From the NCBI RefSeq assembly GCF_045679555.1, contig NC_092087.1, positions 25,861,367-25,925,366 on the forward strand: a stretch of DNA of 64,000 bases, in the 5' to 3' direction. Of this stretch, positions 28,601 to 40,600 are shown one piece after another. The notes beneath the pieces are model-generated. The model was not told the origin of the DNA. It made no database searches and saw nothing but the letters and a program-made list of their open reading frames with translations. Both the position numbers and the translations under genes were made by a program. This DNA is from Salvelinus alpinus. Taxonomy: Eukaryota; Chordata; Actinopteri; Salmoniformes; Salmonidae. The first letter of the stretch is position 1, and each line of letters starts with the position of its first letter.

Positions 28601-31600
28601 CTCTGAATTCCTATAGGACCTTGTAGTCATGGCAGATAATATTCAAATTTTTGGTGACTTTAATATTCACATGGAAAAGTCCACAGACCCACTCCAAAAG
28701 GCTTTCGGAGCCATCATCGACTCAGTGGTTTTTGTCCAACATGTCTCCGGACCTACTCACTGCCACAGTCATATTCTGGACCTAGTTTTGTCCCGTGGAA
28801 TATATGTTGTGGATCTTAATGTTTTTCCTCATAATCCTGGACTATCGGACCACCATTTTATTACGTTTGCAATCGCAACAAATAATCTGCTCAGACCCCA
28901 ACCTAGGATCATCAAAAGTCATGCTATAAATTCTCGGACAACCCAAAGATTCCTAGATGCCCTTCCGGACTCCCTCAGCCTACACAAGGACGTCAGAGTA
29001 CAAAAATCAGTTAACCACCTAACTGAGGAACTCAATTTAACTTTGCGCAATACCCTAGATGCAGTTGCACCCCTAAAAACAAAAAACATTTGTCATAAGA
29101 AACTAGCTCCCTGGTATACAGAAAATACCCGAGCTTTGAAGCAAATTGGAACGGAAATGGCGCCACACCAAACTGGAAGTCTTCTGACTAGCTTGGAAAG
29201 AGAGTACCGTGCAGTATCAAAGAGCCCTCACTGCTGCTCGATCATCTTATTTTTCCAACTTAATTGAGGAAAATAAGAACAATCCAACATTTATTTTTGA
29301 TACTGTCGCAAAGCTAACTAAAAAGCAGCATTCCCCAAGAGAGGATGGCTTTCACTTCAGCAGTGATAAATTCATGAACTTCTTTGAGGAAAAGATCATG
29401 ATCACTAGAAAGCAAATTACGGACTCCTCTTAAAATCTGCGTATTCCGCCAAAGCTCAGTTGTCCTGAGTCTGCACAACTCTGCCAGGACCTAGGATCAA
29501 TGGAGACACTCAAGTGTTTTAGTACTATATATATATATCTCTTGACACATTGATGAAAATAATCATGGCCTCTAAACCTTCAAGCTGCATACTGGACCCT
29601 ATTCCAACTAAACTACTGAAAGAGCTGCTTCCTGTGCTTAGTCCTCCTATGTTGAACATAATAAACGGCTCTCTATCCACCGGATGTGTACCAAACTCAC
29701 TAAAAGTGGCAGTAATAAAGCGTCTCTTGAAAAAGCCAAACCGTGACCCAGAAAATATAAAAAACTATCGGCCTATATCGAATCTCCCATTCCTCTCAAC
29801 ATTTTTAGAAAAAGCTGTTGCGCAGCAACTCACTGCCTTCCAGAAGACAAACAATGAATACGAAACGCTTTAGTCTGGTTTTAGACCCCATCATAGCACT
29901 GAGACTGTACTTGTGAAGGTGGTAAATTACCTTTTAATGGCGTCAGACCGAGGCTCTGCATCTGTCCTCTTGCTCCTTAGGACCACTATTGTTTTCACTA
30001 TATATTTTACCTCTTGGTGATGTCATTCGGAAACATAATGTTAACTTTCACTGCTATGCGGATGACACACAGCTGTACATTTCGATGAAACATGGTGAAG
30101 CCCCAAAATTGCCCTCGCTGGAACAAAACAGAGATGCTTGTTCTAGGTCCCAAGAAACAAAGAGATCTTCTGTTGAATCTGACAATTAATCTTGATGGTA
30201 GTACAGTTGTCTCAAATAAAACTGTGAAGGACCTCGGAGTTACTCTGGACCCTGATCTCTCTTTTGACGAACAAATCAAGACTGTTTCAAGGACAGCTTT
30301 TTCCATCTACGTAACATTGCAAAAATCTGAAACGTTCTGTCCAAAAATGAGACAGAAAGATTAATCCATGCTTTTGTCACTTCTAGATTAGACTACTGTA
30401 ATGATCTACTTCCCGGCTACCTGGATAAAACACTAAATAACTTCAGTTAGTGCTAAATACGACTAGAACCCCAAAATGTTATCATATTACTCTAGTGCTA
30501 GCTTCTCTACACTGGCTTCCTGTTAAGGCAAGGGCTGATTTCAAGGTTTTACTGCTAACCTACAAAGCATTACATGGGCTTGCTCCTACCTATCTCTCCG
30601 ATTTGGTCCTGCCGTACATACCTACACGTACGCTACGGTCACAAGACATAGGCCTCCTTATTGTCCCTAGAATTTCTAAGCAAACAGCTGGAGGCAGGGC
30701 TTTCTCCTATTGAGCTCCATTTTTATGGAATGGTCTGCCTACCCATGTGAGAGACGCAGACTCGGTCTCAACCTTTAAGTCTTTATTCAAGACTCATCTC
30801 TTCAGTAGGTCCTATGATTGAGTGTAGTCTGGCCCAGGAGTGTGAAGGTGAATGGAAAGGCACTGGAGCAACGAACCGCCCTTGCTGTCTCTGCCTGGCC
30901 GGTTCCCCTCTCTCCACTGGGATTCTCTGCCTCTAACCCTATTACAGGGGCTGAGTCACTGGCTTACTGGTACTCTTTCATGCCGTCCCTAGGAGGGGTG
31001 CGTCACTTGAGTGGGTTGAGTCACTGACGGATCTTCCTATCTGGGTTGGCGCCCCCCCTTGAGTTGTGCCGTGGCGGAGATCTTTGTGGGCTATACTCGG
31101 TCTTGTCTCAGGATGGTAAGTTGGTGGTTGAAGATATCCCTCTAGTGGTGTGGGGGCTGTGCTTTGGAAAAGTGGGTGGAGTTATATCCTGCCTGTCTGT
31201 CCGGGGGTATCATCGGATGGGGCCACAGTGTCTCCTGACCCCTCCTGTCTCAGCCTCCAGTACTTATGCTGCAGTAGTTTGTGTCGGGGGGCTAGGGTCA
31301 GTCTGTTATATCTGGAGGATTTCTCCTGTCTTATCCGGTGTCCTGTGTGAATTTAAGTATGCTCTCTCTAATTCTCTCTTTCTCTCTCTCGGAGGACTTG
31401 AGCCCTAGAACCATGCCTCAGGACTACCTGGCCTGATGACTCCATGCTGTCCCCAGTCCACCTGGCCGTGCTGCTGCTCCAGTTTCAAATGTTCTGCCTG
31501 TGGCTATGGAACCCTGACCTGTTCACCGGACGTGCTACCTGTCCCAGACCTGCTGTTTTCAACTCTCTAGAGACAGCAGGAGCGGTAGAGATACTCTGAA

Positions 31601-34600
31601 TGATCGGCTATGAAAAGCCAACTGACATTTACTCCTGAGGTGCTGACCTGTTGCACCCTCGACAACCACTGTGATTATTATTATTTGACCCTGCTGGTCA
31701 TCTATGAACATTTGAACATCTTGGCCATGTTCTGTTATAATCTCCACCCGGCACAGCCAGAAGAGGACTGGCCACCCCCCATAGCCTGGTTCCTCTCTAG
31801 GTTTCTTCTGCCTCCTCTAGGGAGTTTTTCCTAGCCACCGTGCTTCTACACCTGCATTGCTTGCTGTTTGGGGTTTTAGGCTGGGTTTCTGTACAGCACG
31901 TTGAGATATCAGCTGATGTAAGAAGGGATTTATAAATACATTTGATTTGATCTACTACTGTACCCTAACAGCCAGCACTAACTACAGTAGCTAAGAGTAG
32001 ACAAATGTGTAGGAAAACTATTTTTATTTGATTCTTTTGTCTTCACTCAACGTCTTTGGGGGTCCAAGGTGGCTTAGCAGTTCAGACGTCTTTTTCTGTT
32101 CCGTATTGTTCGTGTCCTGTATATATATTTACACCTTTCTTCGCATATCTTTTATCTATTTTATTATCCAAGAACTCAACTACAAAAGCTTTCCTGCAAA
32201 AGCTTTCCTGCAACCCGCTTCACCAATTACAAAAAGTATTACTTACCTCAATCTGAAAATCCATCGTGGAAGCTAGCCAGGGGCTAATTCAGAAGCTAGC
32301 CTGAAAGCTTAACCAGAAGCTACTCCGATAGCTAGCCAGAAGCTAATCTGTAGCTGCCCCGAAATTAGCCGGTTTGCTGGCTAGCGTTGGTGTTTCAGCT
32401 GCCCACGTTTAGTGGTCATCAGCTATTCCTTTAGCTCGATAATCTACCGGCACTTTTGTGCAACGCGACTCGGACCGGAGCATTCCGGGACTCTTTTTTT
32501 TTTTTTTTTTTTTTTTCTCAGTTTCCCCGGATTCCAGCCGCAGGCTCTGGACACCTGTACCTTGATTTCGCAGCTAGCTAGCTGCAAACCGTGTGACTAT
32601 TGGCTTACGTCGACCCCGGAGCAAACTCTAATCATTCTGGAGCTAGCCAGCTGAGGAGTTCCATCACCATCCGGACCCGTTTCTTTTGTTGCTGCTGCAG
32701 ATACGGAACCCCACCGGGCCTTCACGACTGACTGCCGCGACTGACTGCCGACGTTATCTGCCCGAGGGATTTATCCAACTGGCACCTCCGTCCCGACGTT
32801 ACCTGAACGCTCATCTGAGGCCCGCTAATCGTTAGCTGTCTTATCGGCTGCTATTTGAACAAGTATATTGGACAACTATTATTATTATTATTATTTATTT
32901 ATTTTATTTTTTCCTTGGGTCACTATATCTATTTTGCCAATTTGGATTGATCCCCTCTACCACACGGAACCCCACTACACGGAACCCCACTAACCTACCG
33001 ACGGAAACGCACGGGGTATCTACAAACAGACCTCCATCCTATGCTGCTACCGATAGCCATATACCCGGCCAGCTGTCTGGATCGCCACGACCCCAACCAA
33101 CCTCTACTCACTGGACCCTTATTGATCACTCGATTAGCATGCCTCTCCTTAATGTAAATATGCCTTGTCCATTGCTGTTCTGGTTAGTGTTTATTGGCTT
33201 ATTTCACTGTAGAGACTCTAGCCCTGCTCTCTATACCATATCCAACCTCTCAGTTCCACCACCCACATATGCGATGACATCACCTGGTTTCAATGATGTT
33301 TCTAGAGACAATATCTCTCTCATCATCACTCAATACCTAGGTTTACCTCCACTGTATTCACATCCTACCATACCTTTGTCTGTACATTATTCCTTTAAAC
33401 TATTTTATCGCCCCCAGAAACCTCCTTTTACTCTCTGCTCTAGTAGCTCTAGGCGACCAATTCTCATAGCTTTTAGCCGTACCCTTATCCTACTCATCCT
33501 CTGTTCCTCTGGTGATGTAGAGGTGAATCCAGGCCCTGCAGTACCTGGCTCCACTCCTATTCCCCAGGCGCTCTCTTTTGATGACTTCTGTAACCGTAAT
33601 AGCCTTGGCTTCATGCATGTTAACATTAGAAGCCTCCTCCCTAAGTTTGTTTTGTTCACTGCTTTAGCACACTCTGCCAACCCGGATGTTTTAGCCGTGT
33701 CTGAATCCTGGCTTAGAAAGACCACCAAAAATTCAGACATCTTCATCCCCAATTACAAGATTTTCAGACAAGATAGAACGGCCAAAGGGGGCGGTGTTGC
33801 AATCTACTGCAAAGACTGCCTGCAGAGTTCTGTTATACTATCCAGGTCTGTTCCCAAGCAATTTGAACTTCTACTTTTAAAAATCCACCTCTCTAAAAAC
33901 AAGTCTCTCACCGTTGCCGCCTGCTATAGACCACCCTCTGCCCCCAGCTGTGCTCTGGACACTATATGTGAACTGATTGCCCCCCATCTATCTTCAGAGC
34001 TCGTGCTGCTAGGCGACCTAAATTTGAACATGCTCAACACCCCAGCCACCCTACAATCTAAGCTTGATGCCCTCAATCTCACACAAATTATAAATGAACC
34101 TACCAGGTACCACCCCAATTCCGTAAACACGGGTACCCTCATAGATATCATCCTAACAAACTTGCCCTCCAAATACACCTCTGCTGTTTTCAACCAAGAT
34201 CTCAGCGATCACTGCCTCATTGCCTGCATCCGTAATGGGTCAGCGGTCAAACGACCTCCACTCATCACTGTCAAACGCTCCCTGAAACACTTCAGCGAGC
34301 AGGCCTTTCTAATCGACCTGGCCGGGGTATCCTGGAAGGATATTGATCTCATCCCGTCAGTAGAGGATGCCTGGTCATTTTTTTAAAATGCCTTCCTCAC
34401 CATCTTGAATAAGCATGCCCCATTCAAGAAATTTAGAACCAGGAACAGATATAGCCCTTGGTTCTCTCCTGACCTGACTGCCCTTAACCAACAGAAAAAC
34501 ATCCTATGGCGTTCTGCATTAGCATCGAACAGCCCCCGTGATATGCAACTTTTCAGGGAAGCCAGAAACCAATATACACAGGCAGTTAGAACAGCCAAGG

Positions 34601-37600
34601 CTAGCTATTTCAAGCAGAAATTTGCTTCCTGCAACACAAATTCAAAAAAGTTCTGGGACACCGTAAAGTCCATGGAGAATAAGAACACCTCCTCCCAGCT
34701 TCCAACCGCTCTGAAGATAGGAAACACTGTCACCACCGACAAATCCACTATAATTGAGAATTTCAATAAGCATTTTTCTACGGCTGGCCATGCTTTCCAC
34801 CTGGCTACCCCCACCCCGGACANNNNNNNNNNNNNNNNNNNNNNNNNNNNNNNNNNNNNNNNNNNNNNNNNNNNNNNNNNNNNNNNNNNNNNNNNNNNNN
34901 NNNNNNNNNNNNNNNNNNNNNNACTGCACCTGTATATAACCCATCTACAATTTAGCCCAAACAACTACCTCTTTACCTACTGTATTTATTTATTAATTTA
35001 TTTTGCTCCTTTGCACCCCATTATTTCTGTCTCTACTTTGCACTTTCTTCCACTGCAAACCAACCATTCCATTGTTTTTTTAGTTTTTATTTTACTTGCT
35101 GTGTTGTACTCACTTCGCCTCCATGGCCTTTTATATTTTTATTTATTTATACATATATTTGTTTGCCTTCACCTCCCTTATCTCACCTCACTTGCTCACA
35201 TTGTATATAGACTTATTTTTTTTTCACTGTATTATTGACTATATGTTTGTTTTACTCCATGTGTAACTATGTGTTGTTGTATGTGTCGAACTGCTTTGCT
35301 TTATCTTGGCCAGGTCGCAATTGTAAATGAGAACGTGTTCTCAATTTGCCTACCTGGTTAAATAAAGGTTAAATAAATAAATAAAAATAAATTTTCCATT
35401 CTTAAGGACTCTGGCGGTTCCAGTCTATTAGATCAGACATTGATCTGACTTTTCCGATGACGCGTGAGCTTTTTCCTCTATTCCCTCAATCAGATCCAGA
35501 CAGACAGAGACACACCTCTGGGCTCAGACACAGCTGGACTGGTGCTGCTGGAGCACTCTCTCTTTTACACGTTTTAAATGCTGCCCACCTGCACCACTAA
35601 GCCTTTTCCTGCACCATTCCGACCCCCAAGCCTGTCTAGTCGTCTACCTCTTTGACGCCCTCTGTTCTGAGCAGCACTGGAGCAGGGACTACACTGCAAG
35701 CCTAAGGGGCTGGTTTAGGAGCTCTCACAATCAGAAAGAAAGAAGTCAGTAACCCCAGTTCCAGGAGGCAAGAAAGAGAGGGAGAGAGATCAAATCTCCA
35801 GTAGAATGGGGACAGCTGTGCTCCTCAGGATGGATAGATGAGGAAAGGACCTGGTAAACGAGTAAGGAAATCTGTGACATTTCAAGGAGGAGAGACAGGA
35901 AATCAAAGGTAGGCTATAGTCTGCAAGACAGAAGACTGTGAGGTTCTTCACTTCCTGGGAAGAGGATAGGGCAGAACTTCAAAAAGGTACTTGGAAGTGA
36001 GAGCCATTTCCTATGTAGCGGACAGAGGTGTTTCTGCTGTCCAGAGAGCAGAGAGAGGAGACAGACAGTGACCATATGGAAGGGGTTATAGAACGGGCTG
36101 GAGCTGGAGGGCCTGGAAGACAGATGGCGGCCATATTAGGGGTGGTTGGGGGGTTTAGAGCGGGGCTGGAGCTGGGGAGGGAAAGCCTGGTGGACAGACG
36201 GCAGCCATATTGGTGGGTTTATAGAGCAGGGTTGGGAAGGGAGGCCTTGGGGCGCAACATGAAGCAGATGGGACTCAGATGGTTTAGCCATCAGCATGGT
36301 CTGAATGAGCAGGAAGAGAGAGCAGAGCACCATGGGCCATGTGACAACCCATATGAGGTAGGGACTAAGGAGGGGGAGAGAGAGAGAGAGCAGCCCAGAG
36401 CTTAAGTCCACATTTATTACCTGCTAATGCAGCCAGACTGCACACTGGATCCACTGGCCACCAGCCACACCACACACACACACTCTCTCTCTCTTTCTGT
36501 TGTCAAATTTCCTGAGGTTTATGTTGATCTTGTCATGCAGAGCTCCTTTGAAAAAAAGACCTTGGTCTCAATGGGACTCCCTGCCTAAATATACAGTTGA
36601 AGTCGGAAGATTACATACACTTAGGTTGCAGTCATTAAAACTAGTTTTTCAACCACTCCACAAATTTCTTGTTAACAAACTATAGTTTTGGCAAGTCGGT
36701 GAGGACATCTACTTTGTGCATGACAAGTAGTGTTTACATACACAGAAGTTTACATACACTAAGTTGACCGTGCCTTTAAACAGCTTGGAAAATTCCAGAA
36801 AATGATGTCATGGCCAGACTACGGTTTGCAACTGCACATGGGGACAAAGATCGTACTTTTTAGACAAAAGTCCTCTGGTCTGATGAACCAAGAATAGAAC
36901 TGTTTGCCCATAATGACCATTGTTATGTTTGGAGGAAAAAGGGGAGGGTTGCAAGCCGAAGAGCACCATCCCAACCCTGAAGCACGGGGGTGGCAGCATC
37001 ATGTTGTGGGGGTGCTTTGCTGCAGGAGGGACTGGTGCACTTCACAAAATAGATGGCATCATGAGGATGGACAATTATGAGGATATATTGAAGCAACATC
37101 TCAAGACATCAGTCAGGAAGTTAAAGCTTGGTTGCAAATGGGTCTTCCAAATGGACAATGACCCCAAGCATACTTCCAAAGTTGTGGCAAAATGGCTTAA
37201 GGACAACAAAGTCAAGGTATTGGAGTGGCCATCACAGAGCCCTGACCTCAATCCTATAGAACATTTGTGGGCAGAACTGAAAAAGCGTGTGCGAGCAAGG
37301 AGGCCTACAAACCTGACTCAGTTACACCAGCTCTGTCAGGAGGAACGGGCCAAAATTCACCCAACTTATTGTGGGAAGCTTGTGGAAGGCTACCCGAAAC
37401 GTTTGACCCAGGTTAAACAATTTTAAGGCAATGCTACCAAATACTAATTAAGTGTATGTAAACTTCTGACCCACTGGGAATGTGATGAAAGAAATAAAGC
37501 TGAAATAAATCATTCTCTCTACTATTATTCTAACATTTCACATTCTTAAAATGAAGTGGTGATCCTAACTGACCTAAGACAGGGAATTTTAACTAGGATT

Positions 37601-40600
37601 AAATGTCAGGAATTGTGAAAAACTGAGTTTAAATGTATTTGGCTAAGGTGTATGCAAACTTCCGACTTCAACTGTATATATCATTTAAACGCACACACAC
37701 GTGTACACTTCACTCACTACACACTCACACACTCTCCCCTCAGCCTGGAGGAATAGTTAAACGTGGGACTGTGTCCCACACAAAACCACATGCATGAAAA
37801 AAATACCAAAACATACAGGCCTAGGCTATGCATTGAATACAAGACTGTGGATACACACTGGCACGCACAGACACACACAACCACATGCCAACATGTCATA
37901 AGGACTGATAGACTGGCTACATCACCCTGCAATAAACAGCTTTTAATTTGTTAGGGTATAAATCACTCTAGCAGTTAAACATGTTGGACATATTTATTTT
38001 ATCGTACAAACAGATAGACTGTAATAAAACCTAGTGAGATCCAAGTCAACTGATCTATGCACTTTATCAGACAGACACAGTAGCTGCCTCTGTCCTTGTT
38101 AGTGTATGACAGCAGTGGGAGGTAGGGGGTCATATATGCTGCCTTTCAAACACACAATAGGGCAGCTTTTCCCAAACTATTTGAAAATGGGGTCGCCAAA
38201 GACTTCCTCTTGGTTCATAGCCTCTAGATGTGGCTGGAATAAACAGAACGGTTACTGTTTTCTTCCTACAAATGTGGCATCACATCACTGTTTACATCAC
38301 ATCTTTTACCTGGTGGGGTCGCATTTTTTAAAATATCAAAATGGGGTTGCGGGTCAAAACAGTCTTGAAACCCCTGCAGTAGGACCAGAAGGGATATGTT
38401 CCTGAAATTGAATTGATCTTGATTAAGAATTAAAATGTTGTACATGAGGGTACGGCTATAAATTAGTGCATAAAAGTTAAAAGTACTAGAACAATCTTTT
38501 GCATATAAACAGAAATGCAGTCCAAACCACTTCAATTCACTACCAATATAAGCCTGGCCGCTGTTGGTAATCTTCTACGTCACCAAACAACATCCTGTGT
38601 GGATGTAGCTGTATGGTCACACCTCCATGAGTAGGACAGGCCCGAGCTGAATCACCAAGCATTCTGCAGGCTGGCCAAACATATGAGCACATCAATTCAG
38701 GACCCAGACCAGGAGAGTTTGGCTGTACAAGCACCCCTCTGGGACAGGACCTCTAAATAAATAAACAAACACATAAATAAATAAATAAATAAATACAGCC
38801 AATCAATAGGGGAAGTTTGATCTGGAGCTCTGGGTCTGTGACTGGCCTAACAAAAAACTGGACTGGGAAGGTGTGGGGATAGGGGGAGAGGGAGAGAGAT
38901 GGGGGGGGAGAAGCACTCTCCCCAAGGAGCGCTCTGTGTAGAGGATTTACTGAGGAGTGCTCTGTGTCGGGAGCTAACTGAGGAGTGCTCTGTGTCGGGA
39001 GCTAACTGAGGAGTGCTCTGTGTCGTGGGCTAACTGAGGAGTGCTCTGTGTCGTGGGCTAACTGAGGAGTGCTCTGTGTCGTGGGCTAACTGAGGAGTGC
39101 TCTGTGTCGTGGGCTAACTGAGGAGTGCTCTGTGTCGTGGGTTAACCGAGGAGTGCTCTGTGTCGTGGGTTAACCGAGGAGTGCTCTGTGTCGTGGGTTA
39201 ACCGAGGAGTGCTCTGTGTCGTGGGTTAACCGAGGAGTGCTCTGTGTCGTGGGTTAACCGAGGAGTGCTCTGTGTCGTGGGTTAACCGAGGAGTGCTCTG
39301 TGTCGTGGGTTAACCGAGGAGTGCTCTGTGTCGTGGGTTAACCGAGGAGTGCTCTGTGTCGTGGGTTAACCGAGGAGTGCTCTGTGTCGTGGGTTAACCG
39401 AGGAGTGCTCTGTGTCGTGGGTTAACCGAGGAGGGCTCTGTGTCGTGGGTTAACCGAGGAGTGCTCTGTGTCGTGGGCTAACCGAGGAGTGCTCTGTGTC
39501 GTGGGTTAACCGAGGAGTGCTCTGTGTCGTGGGCTAACCGAGGAGTGCTCTGTGTCGTGGGCTAACCGAGGAGTGCTCTGTGTCGTGGGCTAACCGAGGA
39601 GTGCTCTGTGTCGTGGGCTAACCGAGGAGTGCTCTGTGTCGTGGGCTAACCGAGGAGTGCTCTGTGTCGTGGGCTAACCGAGGAGGGCTCTGTGTCGTGG
39701 GTTAACCGAGGAGGGCTCTGTGTCGTGGGTTAACCGAGGAGGGCTCTGTGTCGTGGGCTAACCGAGGAGTGCTCTGTGTCGTGGGTTAACCGAGGAGTGC
39801 TCTGTGTCGTGGGCTAACCGAGGAGTGCTCTGTGTCGTGGGCTAACCGAGGAGTGCTCTGTGTCGTGGGCTAACCGAGGAGTGCTCTGTGTCGTGGGCTA
39901 ACCGAGGAGTGCTCTGTGTCGTGGGCTAACCGAGGAGTGCTCTGTGTCGTGGGTTAACCGAGGAGTGCTCTGTGTCGTGGGCTAACCGAGGAGTGCTCTG
40001 TGTCGTGGGCTAACCGAGGAGTGCCGGGGGCTAACCGAGGAGTGCTCTGTGTCGTGGGCTAACCAAGGAGTGCTCTGTGTCGTGGGTTAACCGAGGAGTG
40101 CTCTGTGTCGTGGGCTAACCGAGGAGTGCTCTGTGTCGTGGGCTACCCGAGGAGTGCTCTGTGTCGTGGGCTAACCGAGGAGTGCTCTGTGTCGTGGGCT
40201 AACCGAGGAGTGCTCTGTGTCGTGGGCTAACCGAGGAGTGCTCTGTGTCGTGGGTTAACCGAGGAGTGCTCTGTGTCGTGGGCTAACCGAGGAGTGCTCT
40301 GTGTCGTGGGCTAACCGAGGAGTGTCGTGGGCTAACCGAGGAGTGCCGGGGGCTAACCGAGGTGTGCTCTGTGTCGTGGGCTAACCGAGGAGTGCTCTGT
40401 GTCGTGGGCTAACCGAGGAGTGCTCTGTGTCGTGGGCTAACCGAGGAGTGCCGGGGGCTAACCGAGGAGTGCTCTGTGTCGTGGGCTAACCAAGGAGTGC
40501 TCTGTGTCGTGGGTTAACCGAGGAGTGCTCTGTGTCGTGGGCTAACCGAGGAGTGCTCTGTGTCGTGGGCTACCCGAGGAGTGCTCTGTGTCGTGGGCTA

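Larger units (their letters stand above)
26845..31952 (+). mobile_element. Long L2-type LINE, decayed, with ORF1 esterase, endonuclease and reverse transcriptase
   Basis: Order on the plus strand: 5'UTR with a pyrimidine run, ORF1 with an SGNH/GDSL-type esterase domain (27213-28009), AP-endonuclease (28232-28900), reverse transcriptase (29550-30110), C-terminal domain (30140-30830), then a 3'UTR ending 'ataaatacatttgatttgatc'. This is the layout of fish L2 elements such as zebrafish ZfL2. Every reading frame carries stops or frameshifts. It lies opposite to slc25a26 in its large intron. Confidence 0.88.
32070..35395 (+). mobile_element. LINE with 2A-like motif, interrupted by an assembly gap
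   Basis: The 5' region has repeated 'agctagccagaagcta' motifs and a T-run at 32493-32516. A long reading frame (32947-34822) carries a 2A-like motif and an AP-endonuclease. A 100-N gap follows, and then the 3'UTR ending 'gcctacctggttaaataaaggttaaataaataaa'. The reverse transcriptase is not in the assembled sequence. The tail resembles that of salmonid tRNA-SINEs, as known for the salmonid RSg-1 LINE. Confidence 0.85.

Noticed and set aside
36028..36405. 125-codon plus-strand frame
   Set aside because: No recognisable domain, no splice partners, and low-complexity Glu/Arg/Gly content from purine-rich DNA.
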